Source: an uncultured Clostridia bacterium (lineage in GTDB: Bacteria > Bacillota > Clostridia > TANB77 > CAG-508). Taken from it: 7,364 nt of DNA. Location: contig CALXAW010000066.1 in assembly GCA_944386375.1 (NCBI GenBank), positions 1 through 7,364 on the forward strand, read 5' to 3'. Positions 1-5,983 of this stretch are shown piece by piece; position 1 is the stretch's first letter, and every line of letters starts with the position of its first letter. Position numbers and translations under genes: made by a program. Below the pieces are notes generated by a model that was not told the origin of the DNA, made no database searches, and was given only the letters and a program-made list of their open reading frames with translations.

Positions 1-53
1 GTTTAATTCTCTTAATAAATCTTCATAAGAAAGTTTTTTTGCTTTTCTAAAAT

Positions 54-461
54 TTGAAAGATTTTTATAAATTAAATAATGAACCAACTAAAAAAGCTCT
101 TGAAGAATACTTGAAATTTAGAAACAAAATAGTTGTTGAAAATAAAAAGTACAAAGATGCTTTATTTATTAGTAATCAAAACAAAAGATTAAGCAAAAGA
201 CAAATAAGAACTATTGTCAAAGAAGCATACAAAAAAGCAGAACTTGATGAAACAAAATATGCTACACATACATTAAGGCATACATGTGCTACCCTTTTGT
301 ATAGAAATGGCACAGATATTAAAACTATAAAAGAAGTTTTAGGACATGTTCAAATTGATACAACCGAAATTTATACTCATTTATATAATAAACAAGTTAT
401 GGATGCTATGCTAGAACACCCTATGGCAAACTTTATGATGGCAGATGCAGTTGGATATTAA
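54..461 (+). pseudogene. Truncated tyrosine recombinase/integrase (C-terminal catalytic part)
   Basis: This is the C-terminal part of a phage-type integrase (tyrosine recombinase), a family that cuts and rejoins DNA through a covalent Tyr-DNA intermediate. Visible, numbered from the TTG at 54: the HTLRH box (H72, R75), LGH (H98) and the nucleophile Tyr in IYTHL (Y107), all with normal spacing, followed by the usual C-terminal helix. The N-terminal core-binding domain and the first catalytic Arg are absent. A stop at 48-50 lies in the same frame directly upstream, and the TTG has no ribosome binding site, so I read the gene as a 5'-truncated remnant. The last 135 codons are intact, so the break may be recent or lie at an element boundary. 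The stop codon overlaps the start of the next gene's ribosome binding site, suggesting the two once formed an operon. Family assignment is firm; loss of activity is inferred. Confidence 0.8.
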
Positions 462-477
462 AAAGGAGGATTTTATA

Positions 478-810
478 ATGGATACAAGACCAAGTTTTGA
501 TAAAACTGCTATACATTCTGTAGAACTTAATTTATTAGATGGACAAGTTGATTTAATATTAAGATCTTTAGAATTATATAGCTATAATCTTGAATTTATG
601 CTAAATGCTGAAGAATCAGATGAAGAAAAAAAGAGGGAAAAACTAGCACAACTAAAATATACTTATGAACAAGTATTATCAAGCCTTGCAGAACAAGTAA
701 ATGGAAAAGCTGAAGAATATGAAAATAGAAGAACAACAGGAAGAAACATGCTTGGAGATAACATTATAGATATAATACCTGCTAACAAAGAAAAATTTCA
801 AGTTGGATAA
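478..810 (+). CDS. Small conserved-looking protein of unknown function downstream of integrase
   Basis: A 110-residue protein that I cannot assign to a named family. The start is the ATG at 478, preceded by a very good ribosome binding site (AAAAGGAGGA, 461-470) at about 8 nt spacing. In-frame codons further upstream overlap the integrase end and can be ignored. It is soluble-looking, with no signal peptide or membrane segment. Residues 15-42 (LNLLDGQVDLILRSLELYSY core) and 48-82, rich in E, K and A, look helical and perhaps coiled-coil; the tail holds an RRTTGR patch (84-89) and IIDIIP (97-101). It sits 16 nt after the recombinase stop, so it was probably co-transcribed with it as element cargo or an accessory factor. 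No function is claimed. Being intact beside a broken integrase, it may still be expressed. Confidence 0.7.
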   Translation: MDTRPSFDKTAIHSVELNLLDGQVDLILRSLELYSYNLEFMLNAEESDEEKKREKLAQLKYTYEQVLSSLAEQVNGKAEEYENRRTTGRNMLGDNIIDIIPANKEKFQVG

Positions 811-855
811 AAACAGTAGAGTAGGGGGGAATAGAGGATTTTGTAAAATTATAAA

Positions 856-883
856 TTGTAATTTTTTAAAAAATAAATTACAA
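856..883 (+). repeat. 9-bp A/T hairpin after the small gene
   Basis: TTGTAATTT (856-864) and AAATTACAA (875-883) are perfect inverted copies around a 10-nt loop. The hairpin lies 46 nt after the stop of the 478-810 gene and could stabilise or end its transcript. It has almost no G+C and no T-run follows, so it is not a typical intrinsic terminator. Confidence 0.3.
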
Positions 884-1007
884 AAATGAAAATTTTAATA
901 ATAGATTCTAAAAATATAAAAATGATAAATAAAAATAATTTTTAAAATTTTTAGTAAAAATTAAAAATTTATAAATTTTTAATTTAATTTTAAAATTTGA
1001 ATTTAAA

Positions 1008-1020
1008 TTTGTGCAATGTT
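1008..1020. repeat. 13-bp direct repeat, copy 1
   Basis: TTTGTGCAATGTT at 1008-1020 recurs exactly at 1755-1767. The GTGC core is unusual for such A/T-rich surroundings. The second copy overlaps the right arm of a 9-bp hairpin. The pair could mark the ends of an inserted or deleted segment, or be a repeated binding site. Confidence 0.5.
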
Positions 1021-1341
1021 AATTTTTAAATGTTCGATTTATAATTCTAAAAAACAAACATTTGTTATTTGATAAATTTTTTATATTATTTTCAGAATTA
1101 ATTATAATTTTATAAATCTAAACCTCTGAAAATCGTTTTTAAGACATTTTAATAATATTCTCATAAAACTAATCATCTTAATTGATTAAAACTTTATTTT
1201 ACAATTACAAACATCTTGATATTATAAAACTTATATTAAATTATTATAAGATTTTTATACATATTTATTATAATAATATGTAATTATAAATGATTTATAT
1301 AAATCCATGTAATTATTGCAGCAACTTGGATTTAGCTCAAA

Positions 1342-1526
1342 AATCGCTAAAATAACGACGCACGAAAATCGATTTTAAGCCGTTTTTAAAAATTGACCAT
1401 ATAGTTTGTTGTCTAAAAAATAAGGCTATTTTAATACGAATCGCTAAAATCGTTTTTAAGGCGTTTTTTTATTTAAGTAATATAAGTTGTTGTTTAAAAT
1501 ATAAAATCTAATATAAGAATATAAAT
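1342..1526. repeat. Imperfect direct repeat, about 81-bp period, with AAAATCG core
   Basis: A core reading AAAATCGNTTTTAAG followed by NCG and a T-run occurs at 1365-1387 and 1446-1470, exactly 81 bp apart. The spacing is kept downstream: GTTGTCTAAAA at 1408-1418 matches GTTGTTTAAAA at 1489-1499. A partial third core lies at 1129-1150. A second motif, AATCGCTAAAAT, appears at 1342-1353 and 1439-1450. The second unit decays after about 55 bp. Such CG-bearing motifs in very A/T-rich DNA could be protein-binding sites or an eroded tandem duplication. Confidence 0.6.
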
Positions 1527-1531
1527 ATAAT

Positions 1532-1648
1532 GAATAAAAATTATAATAATGAATACTAAATATAGTATAAATAAAAAATAGCCGTTATACTGAAAATACT
1601 TAAAATGGATAAAACGAATAAAAATTATAAGAAAAATAACTAAATATA
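1532..1648. repeat. Imperfect direct repeat, 84-bp period
   Basis: GAATAAAAATTATAA occurs at 1532-1546 and 1616-1630, and ACTAAATATA at 1555-1564 and 1639-1648. Both pairs are exactly 84 bp apart, so the segment looks like an old tandem duplication. It follows directly on the 81-bp repeat pair and has a similar period. Confidence 0.5.
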
Positions 1649-1649
1649 A

Positions 1650-1802
1650 GATACTATAAAGAGCTTGTAAACAAGTAGTATCAAGACTTGAAGGGGATAC
1701 CTAAATCAGGTGTTCTATATTTTACTCCTATTCCTTTTTGCACAAAACTTTGGTTTTGTGCAATGTTGTATTTGCATTTTTATGGGGATTTTTTGCTTCC
1801 CC
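1650..1802 (+). ncRNA. Candidate structured RNA: four successive hairpins
   Basis: This block is visibly richer in G+C than its flanks and folds locally four times. Hairpin 1: GATACTA/TAGTATC (1650-1656, 1676-1682) enclosing CTTG/CAAG (1664-1667, 1672-1675). Hairpin 2: 1694-1702 with 1708-1716, nine pairs including three G-U. Hairpin 3: GCACAAAAC/GTTTTGTGC (1740-1748, 1753-1761) with a TTTG loop. Hairpin 4: GGGGA/TCCCC (1784-1788, 1798-1802). The G-U pairs of hairpin 2 become A-C mismatches on the other strand, which favours a plus-strand RNA. I see no clear promoter and no terminal T-run, and recognise no RNA family. It could instead be an interspersed repeat or an old element end. Confidence 0.3.
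1755..1767. repeat. 13-bp direct repeat, copy 2
   Basis: Exact second copy of TTTGTGCAATGTT (first at 1008-1020), 747 bp away. Its first seven bases form the 3' arm of the hairpin at 1740-1761, so this copy is also part of a folded unit while copy 1 is not. Confidence 0.5.
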
Positions 1803-1859
1803 TCTTTCCTAAAGCCCTTGTAATAATATTAATATTTTTACAGTAATAATAAGAACTGC

Positions 1860-1935
1860 AGCTTTGACAATTATATGTCGTTACAATATTCAATTTATTT
1901 ATATATATCATAATTGACACATTATTGTCAAAGCT
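1860..1935. repeat. Inverted repeat with 12-bp perfect arms
   Basis: AGCTTTGACAAT (1860-1871) and its exact reverse complement (1924-1935) flank 52 nt of A/T-rich sequence. No flanking target duplication is visible. Two TTGACA-like strings occur within it, but no convincing -10 partner or downstream gene accompanies them. Confidence 0.55.
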
Positions 1936-1964
1936 TTAGAAAATTTTTTTTAATTCTTTTTCAA

Positions 1965-2038
1965 TAAAATTAATGTAAGCTTTTTATATAAAATGATTTA
2001 TCTTTCCAATTTGATATATTTAGCTTACATTAATTTTA
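1965..2038. repeat. Inverted repeat with 17-bp perfect arms at the dgt 3' end
   Basis: The 17-bp arms at 1965-1981 and 2022-2038 are perfect reverse complements (core AATGTAAGCT / AGCTTACATT). After three mismatches the stem can continue with TATAT/ATATA (1985-1989, 2014-2018). It begins 14 nt past the dgt stop on the minus strand. No T-run follows on either strand, so it is not a classic intrinsic terminator; it may act as a 3' stabilising hairpin for the dgt mRNA. Confidence 0.6.
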
Positions 2039-2052
2039 CCCTAACTTCTATT

Positions 2053-3234
2053 TTAAAATCCTATTATTTTGTTATACATATCTATTGCATAGTTATCTGT
2101 CATTCCTGATATGTAATATATGATTGCTCTATAGTAATCTTTTTCGTCAGTTACATTAAATATTATTTCATTTTTATTTTCTGGCTTTCTCTCCCTATTC
2201 CAATAATCTGTTAAGAATTTTTCAAAGTCATTAATTAGTTCTGGGCATATCTTTTTGGCTTCTTCCCTATTTGTGAAAGATTTTTTTAATAAATTGTATA
2301 TTCCATTTAAAATTAAACTAAAATAATTGCTTGCTGCTAATAGTTTTTCAGATGTATATATTTTTTCATAATTAAATTTTTTTAAGTTATTTATCATATT
2401 AAACATTTGCTCTGAAAAGCACAAACCATCTTCTGGATTAGAATTTTCGCATAAGTCAATAATTAAGTCATTTATTATAACAGTATTATTTAATGTTTCT
2501 TTTCTATTATAGTTAAGTATTTTATATAATTCTTCTAAATTTTTGTCTAAGATTCCGAATGTGATTGCATCTGCAATATCTCTACCTAAATAAGATATTT
2601 TATCCGAAATTTTGACAACACAAGCTTCCCAAGTATATGGTGAAAATTGATTTGGTTTTTTATAGTCTTCTAAGTTAATAAATTCGTTTCTAGGTTTTAG
2701 TTTATTTTCGTCTATTTCACCACAATGAGATATTATGCCATCTCTTACAGCATAGGTTAAATTTAAATTTTGCTTGTTACCATTAGGGTCTTCTAATAAT
2801 TCTATTTTATCTACCATGTCTAATCCGTTTTTTTCATGCCAAAAGCACTCCCCTATATCTCTTTGCGATATTTCTGATAATATTTTTTCTCCCTTATGAC
2901 CAAATGGACTATGGCCTATATCATGTGCAGTTGCTATTGCTTTTGTTAATTCTGTATTTAACCCTAAATATTTTGCAATTGTATAACTTATAGATTCTAC
3001 ATGTGTTACATGCTCTATTCTAGTACATATATGGTCATTTTGTGGTGTAAAAAACACCTGTGTTTTATGTTTCATTCTTCTAAAAGCTGTACTATGTATT
3101 ATTCTTGTGTAGTCCCTTTCAAATTCAGAACGTATATCGTTATTTCTCATATATAATTTATTTTTTCTACTTATAATATTTTCCCAGTTTTTGTTTTCTT
3201 CTTTTGCTGCATAATTATATAAAATATTTTTCAT
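2053..3234 (-). CDS. dgt: dGTPase-family dNTP triphosphohydrolase (HD domain)
   Basis: A cytosolic HD-superfamily enzyme that hydrolyses dGTP or other dNTPs to the deoxynucleoside and triphosphate, so it affects nucleotide pool balance. The 393 residues show the family N-terminal signature (RIIHSTAFRRMKHKTQVF, 44-61), RIEHV with metal ligand H75, the HD pair H104-D105 in AHDIGHSPFGH (103-113), and the distal ligand D211 in KISDKISYLGRDIADA (208-223). The C-terminal third is a helical region typical of the family. The ATG at 3234 follows GAGGAA at 6 nt spacing and the N-terminus matches the family layout. It is divergent from the HAD phosphatase gene and appears monocistronic. Which dNTP it prefers, and whether it is activated allosterically, cannot be read from the sequence. 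No damage is visible. Confidence 0.93.
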   Translation of the reverse strand: MKNILYNYAAKEENKNWENIISRKNKLYMRNNDIRSEFERDYTRIIHSTAFRRMKHKTQVFFTPQNDHICTRIEHVTHVESISYTIAKYLGLNTELTKAIATAHDIGHSPFGHKGEKILSEISQRDIGECFWHEKNGLDMVDKIELLEDPNGNKQNLNLTYAVRDGIISHCGEIDENKLKPRNEFINLEDYKKPNQFSPYTWEACVVKISDKISYLGRDIADAITFGILDKNLEELYKILNYNRKETLNNTVIINDLIIDLCENSNPEDGLCFSEQMFNMINNLKKFNYEKIYTSEKLLAASNYFSLILNGIYNLLKKSFTNREEAKKICPELINDFEKFLTDYWNRERKPENKNEIIFNVTDEKDYYRAIIYYISGMTDNYAIDMYNKIIGF

Positions 3235-3257
3235 TGTAATTTCCTCTTTTCTTTCTA

Positions 3258-3286
3258 ATTTACAGTTATTATATAATAAAAGTCAA
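3258..3286 (-). promoter_or_regulatory. Possible sigma-A promoter for dgt
   Basis: On the minus strand TTGACT (3286-3281) gives a good -35 box. The best -10 candidates at 16-17 bp spacing (TGTAAA or GTAAAT, 3264-3258) are weak. A better TATAAT-like string lies too close to the -35. Transcription would start about 15-20 nt before the ribosome binding site. Confidence 0.35.
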
Positions 3287-3320
3287 ATTTTTTCTATATA
3301 TATTTAATATTATTTGACTT
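3280..3320. promoter_or_regulatory. 9-bp inverted repeat holding both divergent -35 boxes
   Basis: AAGTCAAAT (3280-3288) and ATTTGACTT (3312-3320) are exact inverted copies around 23 bp. Each contains the TTGACT box of one divergent promoter. The symmetry may simply reflect two -35 elements, or it may be a shared operator coupling dgt and the HAD gene. Confidence 0.4.
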
Positions 3321-3342
3321 ATTAGTTTGTTTGTATTATCAT
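3314..3342 (+). promoter_or_regulatory. Sigma-A-like promoter for the HAD phosphatase gene
   Basis: TTGACT (3314-3319) and TATCAT (3337-3342) are separated by 17 bp, each one mismatch from consensus. The -10 lies 33 bp before the ATG at 3375, leaving a short leader with the ribosome binding site AAGGA at 3365-3369. Confidence 0.5.
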
Positions 3343-3374
3343 ATTAATAATAAGTAAATGAAAGAAGGATTATT

Positions 3375-4412
3375 ATGGATAATGTATTTAATGTTAGGCG
3401 CCCAAATTTTATTATTTTTACAGATAAAGATGGTACTTTAGATTTAGAAGATAAAAAACTAAATAATATTTTTAATTTGATAATTTCTATGAATGGAATG
3501 GTTATACCTATTACCGGTAGAACTGTTGGTGATATTTTAGAAAGCTTGAAAAATAATGATTTAAAAATACCAGAAATAGTTGTTGGTGATAATGGTGCTA
3601 ATGTATATTCTACATCTCAAAATAAGTTTTTAATAAGAAAATGTTTAGATATAGAAAAAATAAAAGAGGCTATTGAAAAGTTTTACGAATTAGGCGGAAA
3701 AGAAGAAAATATTAGATTAACAGATGGCGCAAATATTTATGCTATTGATAATCCAGATGTTAAAAATTATTATAAAAAAAGTAATAGTGTGAAATATTTT
3801 GAAAGCATTGATATGGCTTTAGAAAATATGCCAGAAATAACAAAGCTTACTTTAGCTGGTACTAAAGAGCAAATGCAACAAATGGCTGAGTATAGTGATA
3901 TCCTAGATTTTTGGACAGATATGGGTTCTACTAAATTTCCAGTTAGAGATCAAAAAAATTATAGATTAGATATGGCAGATAAAAATATTAATAAAGGTGA
4001 AGCTGTTAGAATGATAACTTCTGTGTTAAAGCCTCAATATGGTTATATCTGTATTGGAAATGGCGAAAACGATATTCCTATGTTTAAGCAAGCTATTGAT
4101 GATAATATGTTTGTTGGAGTTATGGGAGAATCTCCTGAACATGTAAAAAATGAAATAAATGATTATGCCAATAATGCTAATAAGGGAAAAGTTAAAGTTA
4201 TACCTAAGGACAAAAATCGAGCAAATAGATATATGCAAATATTTGCAAAGCTTTTTGAACAATATTCTAAAGAAAGCCACAAAAATATGATAAATAAAAA
4301 GTCTAGAAAAAATTTTGTTGATTCTTTAAAATTCTCACCTTCTACTTTGGATAGTAACCAACAAAAAATATCTACATACCGCAAAATCCCACCACATCAT
4401 GGCAATAGATAA
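3375..4412 (+). CDS. HAD-superfamily hydrolase, Cof/IIB-like phosphatase
   Basis: A cytosolic HAD phosphatase, probably acting on a sugar phosphate or similar small phosphoester. Motif I is TDKDGT (nucleophile D17, acid/base D19); motif II is the T of PITGRT (T47); motif III is K207 in NKGEA; motif IV is GNGENDIPMF (228-237). The insert between motifs II and III, about residues 75-195, fits a C2-type cap as in the IIB/Cof and sucrose- or mannosylglycerate-phosphatase branches. Motif IV is odd: family members usually read GDxxND, here the first Asp is Asn (N229), while D233 is kept. The protein (345 aa) is longer than typical members (about 270), with a basic, low-complexity tail after about 278 that matches nothing I know. 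The ATG at 3375 follows AAGGA at 5 nt. Substrate unknown. Confidence 0.85.
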   Translation: MDNVFNVRRPNFIIFTDKDGTLDLEDKKLNNIFNLIISMNGMVIPITGRTVGDILESLKNNDLKIPEIVVGDNGANVYSTSQNKFLIRKCLDIEKIKEAIEKFYELGGKEENIRLTDGANIYAIDNPDVKNYYKKSNSVKYFESIDMALENMPEITKLTLAGTKEQMQQMAEYSDILDFWTDMGSTKFPVRDQKNYRLDMADKNINKGEAVRMITSVLKPQYGYICIGNGENDIPMFKQAIDDNMFVGVMGESPEHVKNEINDYANNANKGKVKVIPKDKNRANRYMQIFAKLFEQYSKESHKNMINKKSRKNFVDSLKFSPSTLDSNQQKISTYRKIPPHHGNR

Positions 4413-4440
4413 AAAAGAAGCGAAATGTCGCTTCTTTTTT
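4411..4440. terminator. Bidirectional intrinsic terminator between HAD gene and rho
   Basis: A perfect 13-bp stem, AAAAAAGAAGCGA (4411-4423) with TCGCTTCTTTTTT (4428-4440), closes a 4-nt AATG loop. Both strands end in a T6 run after a G+C core, so it should stop transcripts from both convergent genes. It overlaps both stop codons: the HAD TAA is 4410-4412 and the rho TAA is 4441-4439. Confidence 0.92.
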
Positions 4441-5833
4441 ATCTAAACCTATGTAAATATGATTCCATTTTATCTAAAAACTCATTATTGTTTTTGGTTT
4501 GTGTCATTTGGCTAATTATTTGTTCAGTAACCTCTGCTATTGGCAAGCTATTTAAGGCTTTACGCAAAGCAAATACTGTGTCTAATTCTTTTTGAGAAAG
4601 TAGTAAGTCTTCTCTTCTTGTTCCAGATTTATTTACATCTATAGCTGGGAAAATGCGTTTTTCTGATAATGACCTATCTAAATGTACTTCCATATTACCT
4701 GTTCCTTTAAATTCTTCGAATATTACATCATCCATTCTACTTCCTGTTTCTATTAATGCTGAAGCAAGTATTGTTAAGCTTCCTCCATTTTCAATATTTC
4801 TTGCTGCTCCAAAGAATTTTTTAGGTTTATGTAATGCTGCTGGGTCAATACCTCCTGATAATGTTCTTCCTGAAGATGGAATTACTAAGTTATATGCCCT
4901 AGCTAATCTTGTTATACTATCTAGTAAAATTACAACATCTTTTTGTTGCTCAATAAGCCTTTTAGCTCTTTCTAATACCATTTCTGCAACTTTTACATGG
5001 TGCTCTGGTAATTCGTCAAATGTTGAAGATATTACTTGTCCACTTATTGATCTTTTCATATCTGTAACTTCTTCTGGTCTCTCGTCTATTAAAAGTACTA
5101 TTAATTCTACTTCTGGATTATTTGTACTTATACTATTTGCAATCTTTTTTAATAATGTTGTTTTACCAACTTTTGGTGGTGCTACTATCATCCCTCTTTG
5201 GCCTTTTCCGATAGGTGACATTAAATCTATTATTCTCATTGCGTATTCGTTAGATTTTGTTTCTAATTTTAGCCTTTCATTTGGATAGATTGGTGTTAGT
5301 TCGTCAAATCTTTTTCTTCGCGCTGATTTTTCTGGATGTTCACCATTTACTTCTCCTACAAATATAAGTGATGGGAATTTTTCGTCTTCTTTGCATCTTG
5401 AAATACCTTTTACCATATCACCTGTATCTAATTTAAATCTTCGAATTTGAACTGGTGATACATATACATCTTTTGGGCTAGATAAATAATCTTCTCCTCT
5501 TAAAAATCCATATCCATCTGGTAATACTTCTAATATCCCTTCTACTATTTCGTCTTCGTCGTTTGTTACTTTATAGTCTATTACACTTTCTTCAACTTCA
5601 AGTGTTTCATCTTCGTCATTTGAGTCGTATTTAGGTTGAGTTCTTTTTAATGGTACTCTAATTACATTTCTTTCTTTTTTCTCTTCTTCTTTAGCTTGGT
5701 TGTTTATACTTCTTTGTAAATCAATTAATACTTTTATTAGTTCGTCTTTTTTTAGTTTAGAAATATTTTTTATGTTTTGCTCTTTTGCAATTTCCCTTAA
5801 TTCTGCTAATGTCATATTTTCTAGTTCTGACAT
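4439..5833 (-). CDS. rho: Transcription termination factor Rho
   Basis: Hexameric RNA-dependent ATPase that loads on C-rich nascent RNA and releases RNA polymerase. All domains of the 464-residue protein are present: Rho_N helical domain (about 5-43), an acidic linker (about 47-95), the cold-shock-like RNA-binding fold with DGYGFLR (106-112) to about 172, and the motor domain. The latter has Walker A APPKVGKT (218-225), LIDERPEEVTDM (248-259), Walker B VVILLDS (300-306), the Q-loop SGGIDPAALHKPKKFFGAAR (326-345), the R-loop GTGN (377-380) and the arginine finger in HLDR (R387). Every catalytic residue looks intact. The ATG at 5833 follows an ideal AAAGGAGG (5846-5839) at 5 nt. It has its own promoter and a leader suited to autoregulation. 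It lies downstream of divIC, where Bacillus instead carries an S1-domain gene. Confidence 0.98.
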   Translation of the reverse strand: MSELENMTLAELREIAKEQNIKNISKLKKDELIKVLIDLQRSINNQAKEEEKKERNVIRVPLKRTQPKYDSNDEDETLEVEESVIDYKVTNDEDEIVEGILEVLPDGYGFLRGEDYLSSPKDVYVSPVQIRRFKLDTGDMVKGISRCKEDEKFPSLIFVGEVNGEHPEKSARRKRFDELTPIYPNERLKLETKSNEYAMRIIDLMSPIGKGQRGMIVAPPKVGKTTLLKKIANSISTNNPEVELIVLLIDERPEEVTDMKRSISGQVISSTFDELPEHHVKVAEMVLERAKRLIEQQKDVVILLDSITRLARAYNLVIPSSGRTLSGGIDPAALHKPKKFFGAARNIENGGSLTILASALIETGSRMDDVIFEEFKGTGNMEVHLDRSLSEKRIFPAIDVNKSGTRREDLLLSQKELDTVFALRKALNSLPIAEVTEQIISQMTQTKNNNEFLDKMESYLHRFR

Positions 5834-5940
5834 AAGGACCTCCTTTAATTTTATTATATTTTTTGTTTATATTGGGATTTTGGTTGGAATTTCAAGTAAA
5901 TATAGAATTGATTACTTGAAAATTTGAAATCTACTTTTAT
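5834..5940 (-). promoter_or_regulatory. rho mRNA leader with hairpin and C-rich stretch
   Basis: The roughly 100-nt leader contains a hairpin with 10-bp arms (5912-5921 with 5890-5899) and a 12-nt loop. It is followed on the minus strand by an unstructured segment with CCAACC and TCCC (about 5888-5868) in otherwise C-poor sequence. A C-containing unpaired leader is what Rho uses as a loading site, and rho is known in several bacteria to attenuate itself through its leader. Autoregulation here is inferred. Confidence 0.4.
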
Positions 5941-5969
5941 ATTATATCACATTTTTTTCCAAATGTGAA
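5941..5969 (-). promoter_or_regulatory. Strong sigma-A promoter for rho, extended -10
   Basis: On the minus strand TTCACA (5969-5964), a 17-bp spacer and TATAAT (5946-5941) form a near-consensus promoter. TGA directly before the -10 gives an extended -10. It allows rho to be transcribed separately from the sporulation/division cluster upstream. Confidence 0.8.
5947..5968. promoter_or_regulatory. Perfect 8-bp dyad within the rho promoter spacer
   Basis: TCACATTT (5947-5954) and AAATGTGA (5961-5968) are exact inverted copies around 6 bp. They fill the region between the -35 and -10 boxes and overlap the -35. The position is that of a repressor operator; the binding protein, if any, is unknown. 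Confidence 0.4.
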
Positions 5970-5983
5970 GTACTTTTTATGCT

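Larger units (their letters stand above)
811..2052. other. Long AT-rich region without a protein gene
   Basis: About 1.24 kb with no convincing ORF on either strand. It opens with an odd purine tract containing six consecutive G (824-829), then runs of A/T. Embedded structure, listed separately, includes direct repeats, a hairpin block and two long inverted repeats. A further small dyad pairs TAAATCCA (1300-1307) with TGGATTTA (1327-1334). The gap is far longer than others in this window (15-240 nt) and follows integrase debris, which suggests decayed or regulatory accessory DNA. No recognisable tRNA, rRNA or CRISPR array is present. Confidence 0.75.

Noticed and set aside
1365..1376. Palindrome AAAATCGATTTT as an operator
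   Set aside because: The palindrome is not preserved in the other repeat copies (AAAATCGTTTTT), so the repeat rather than the dyad is the signal.
1342..1648. CRISPR array
   Set aside because: Repeats are imperfect, only two units per family, with periods of 81-84 bp and no short conserved repeat separating unique spacers.
1740..1761. Intrinsic terminator
   Set aside because: Stem is good but neither strand has a T-run after it.
1690..1790. 32-codon minus-strand open stretch ending in GIPFKS
   Set aside because: It contains no ATG start, spans the hairpins and matches no family I know; kept only as an alternative to the RNA reading.
4026..4384. Minus-strand ORFs opposite the HAD gene end
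   Set aside because: Hydrophobic low-complexity translations of the complementary strand of a clear gene, without start signals.
4653..5288. 211-codon plus-strand ORF opposite rho
   Set aside because: It lies wholly antisense to the invariant motor domain of Rho, has no ribosome binding site and its protein resembles nothing; it reflects rho codon bias.
5700..5927. 75-codon plus-strand ORF over the rho start and leader
   Set aside because: Antisense to the rho N-terminus and leader, low complexity, no start signal.
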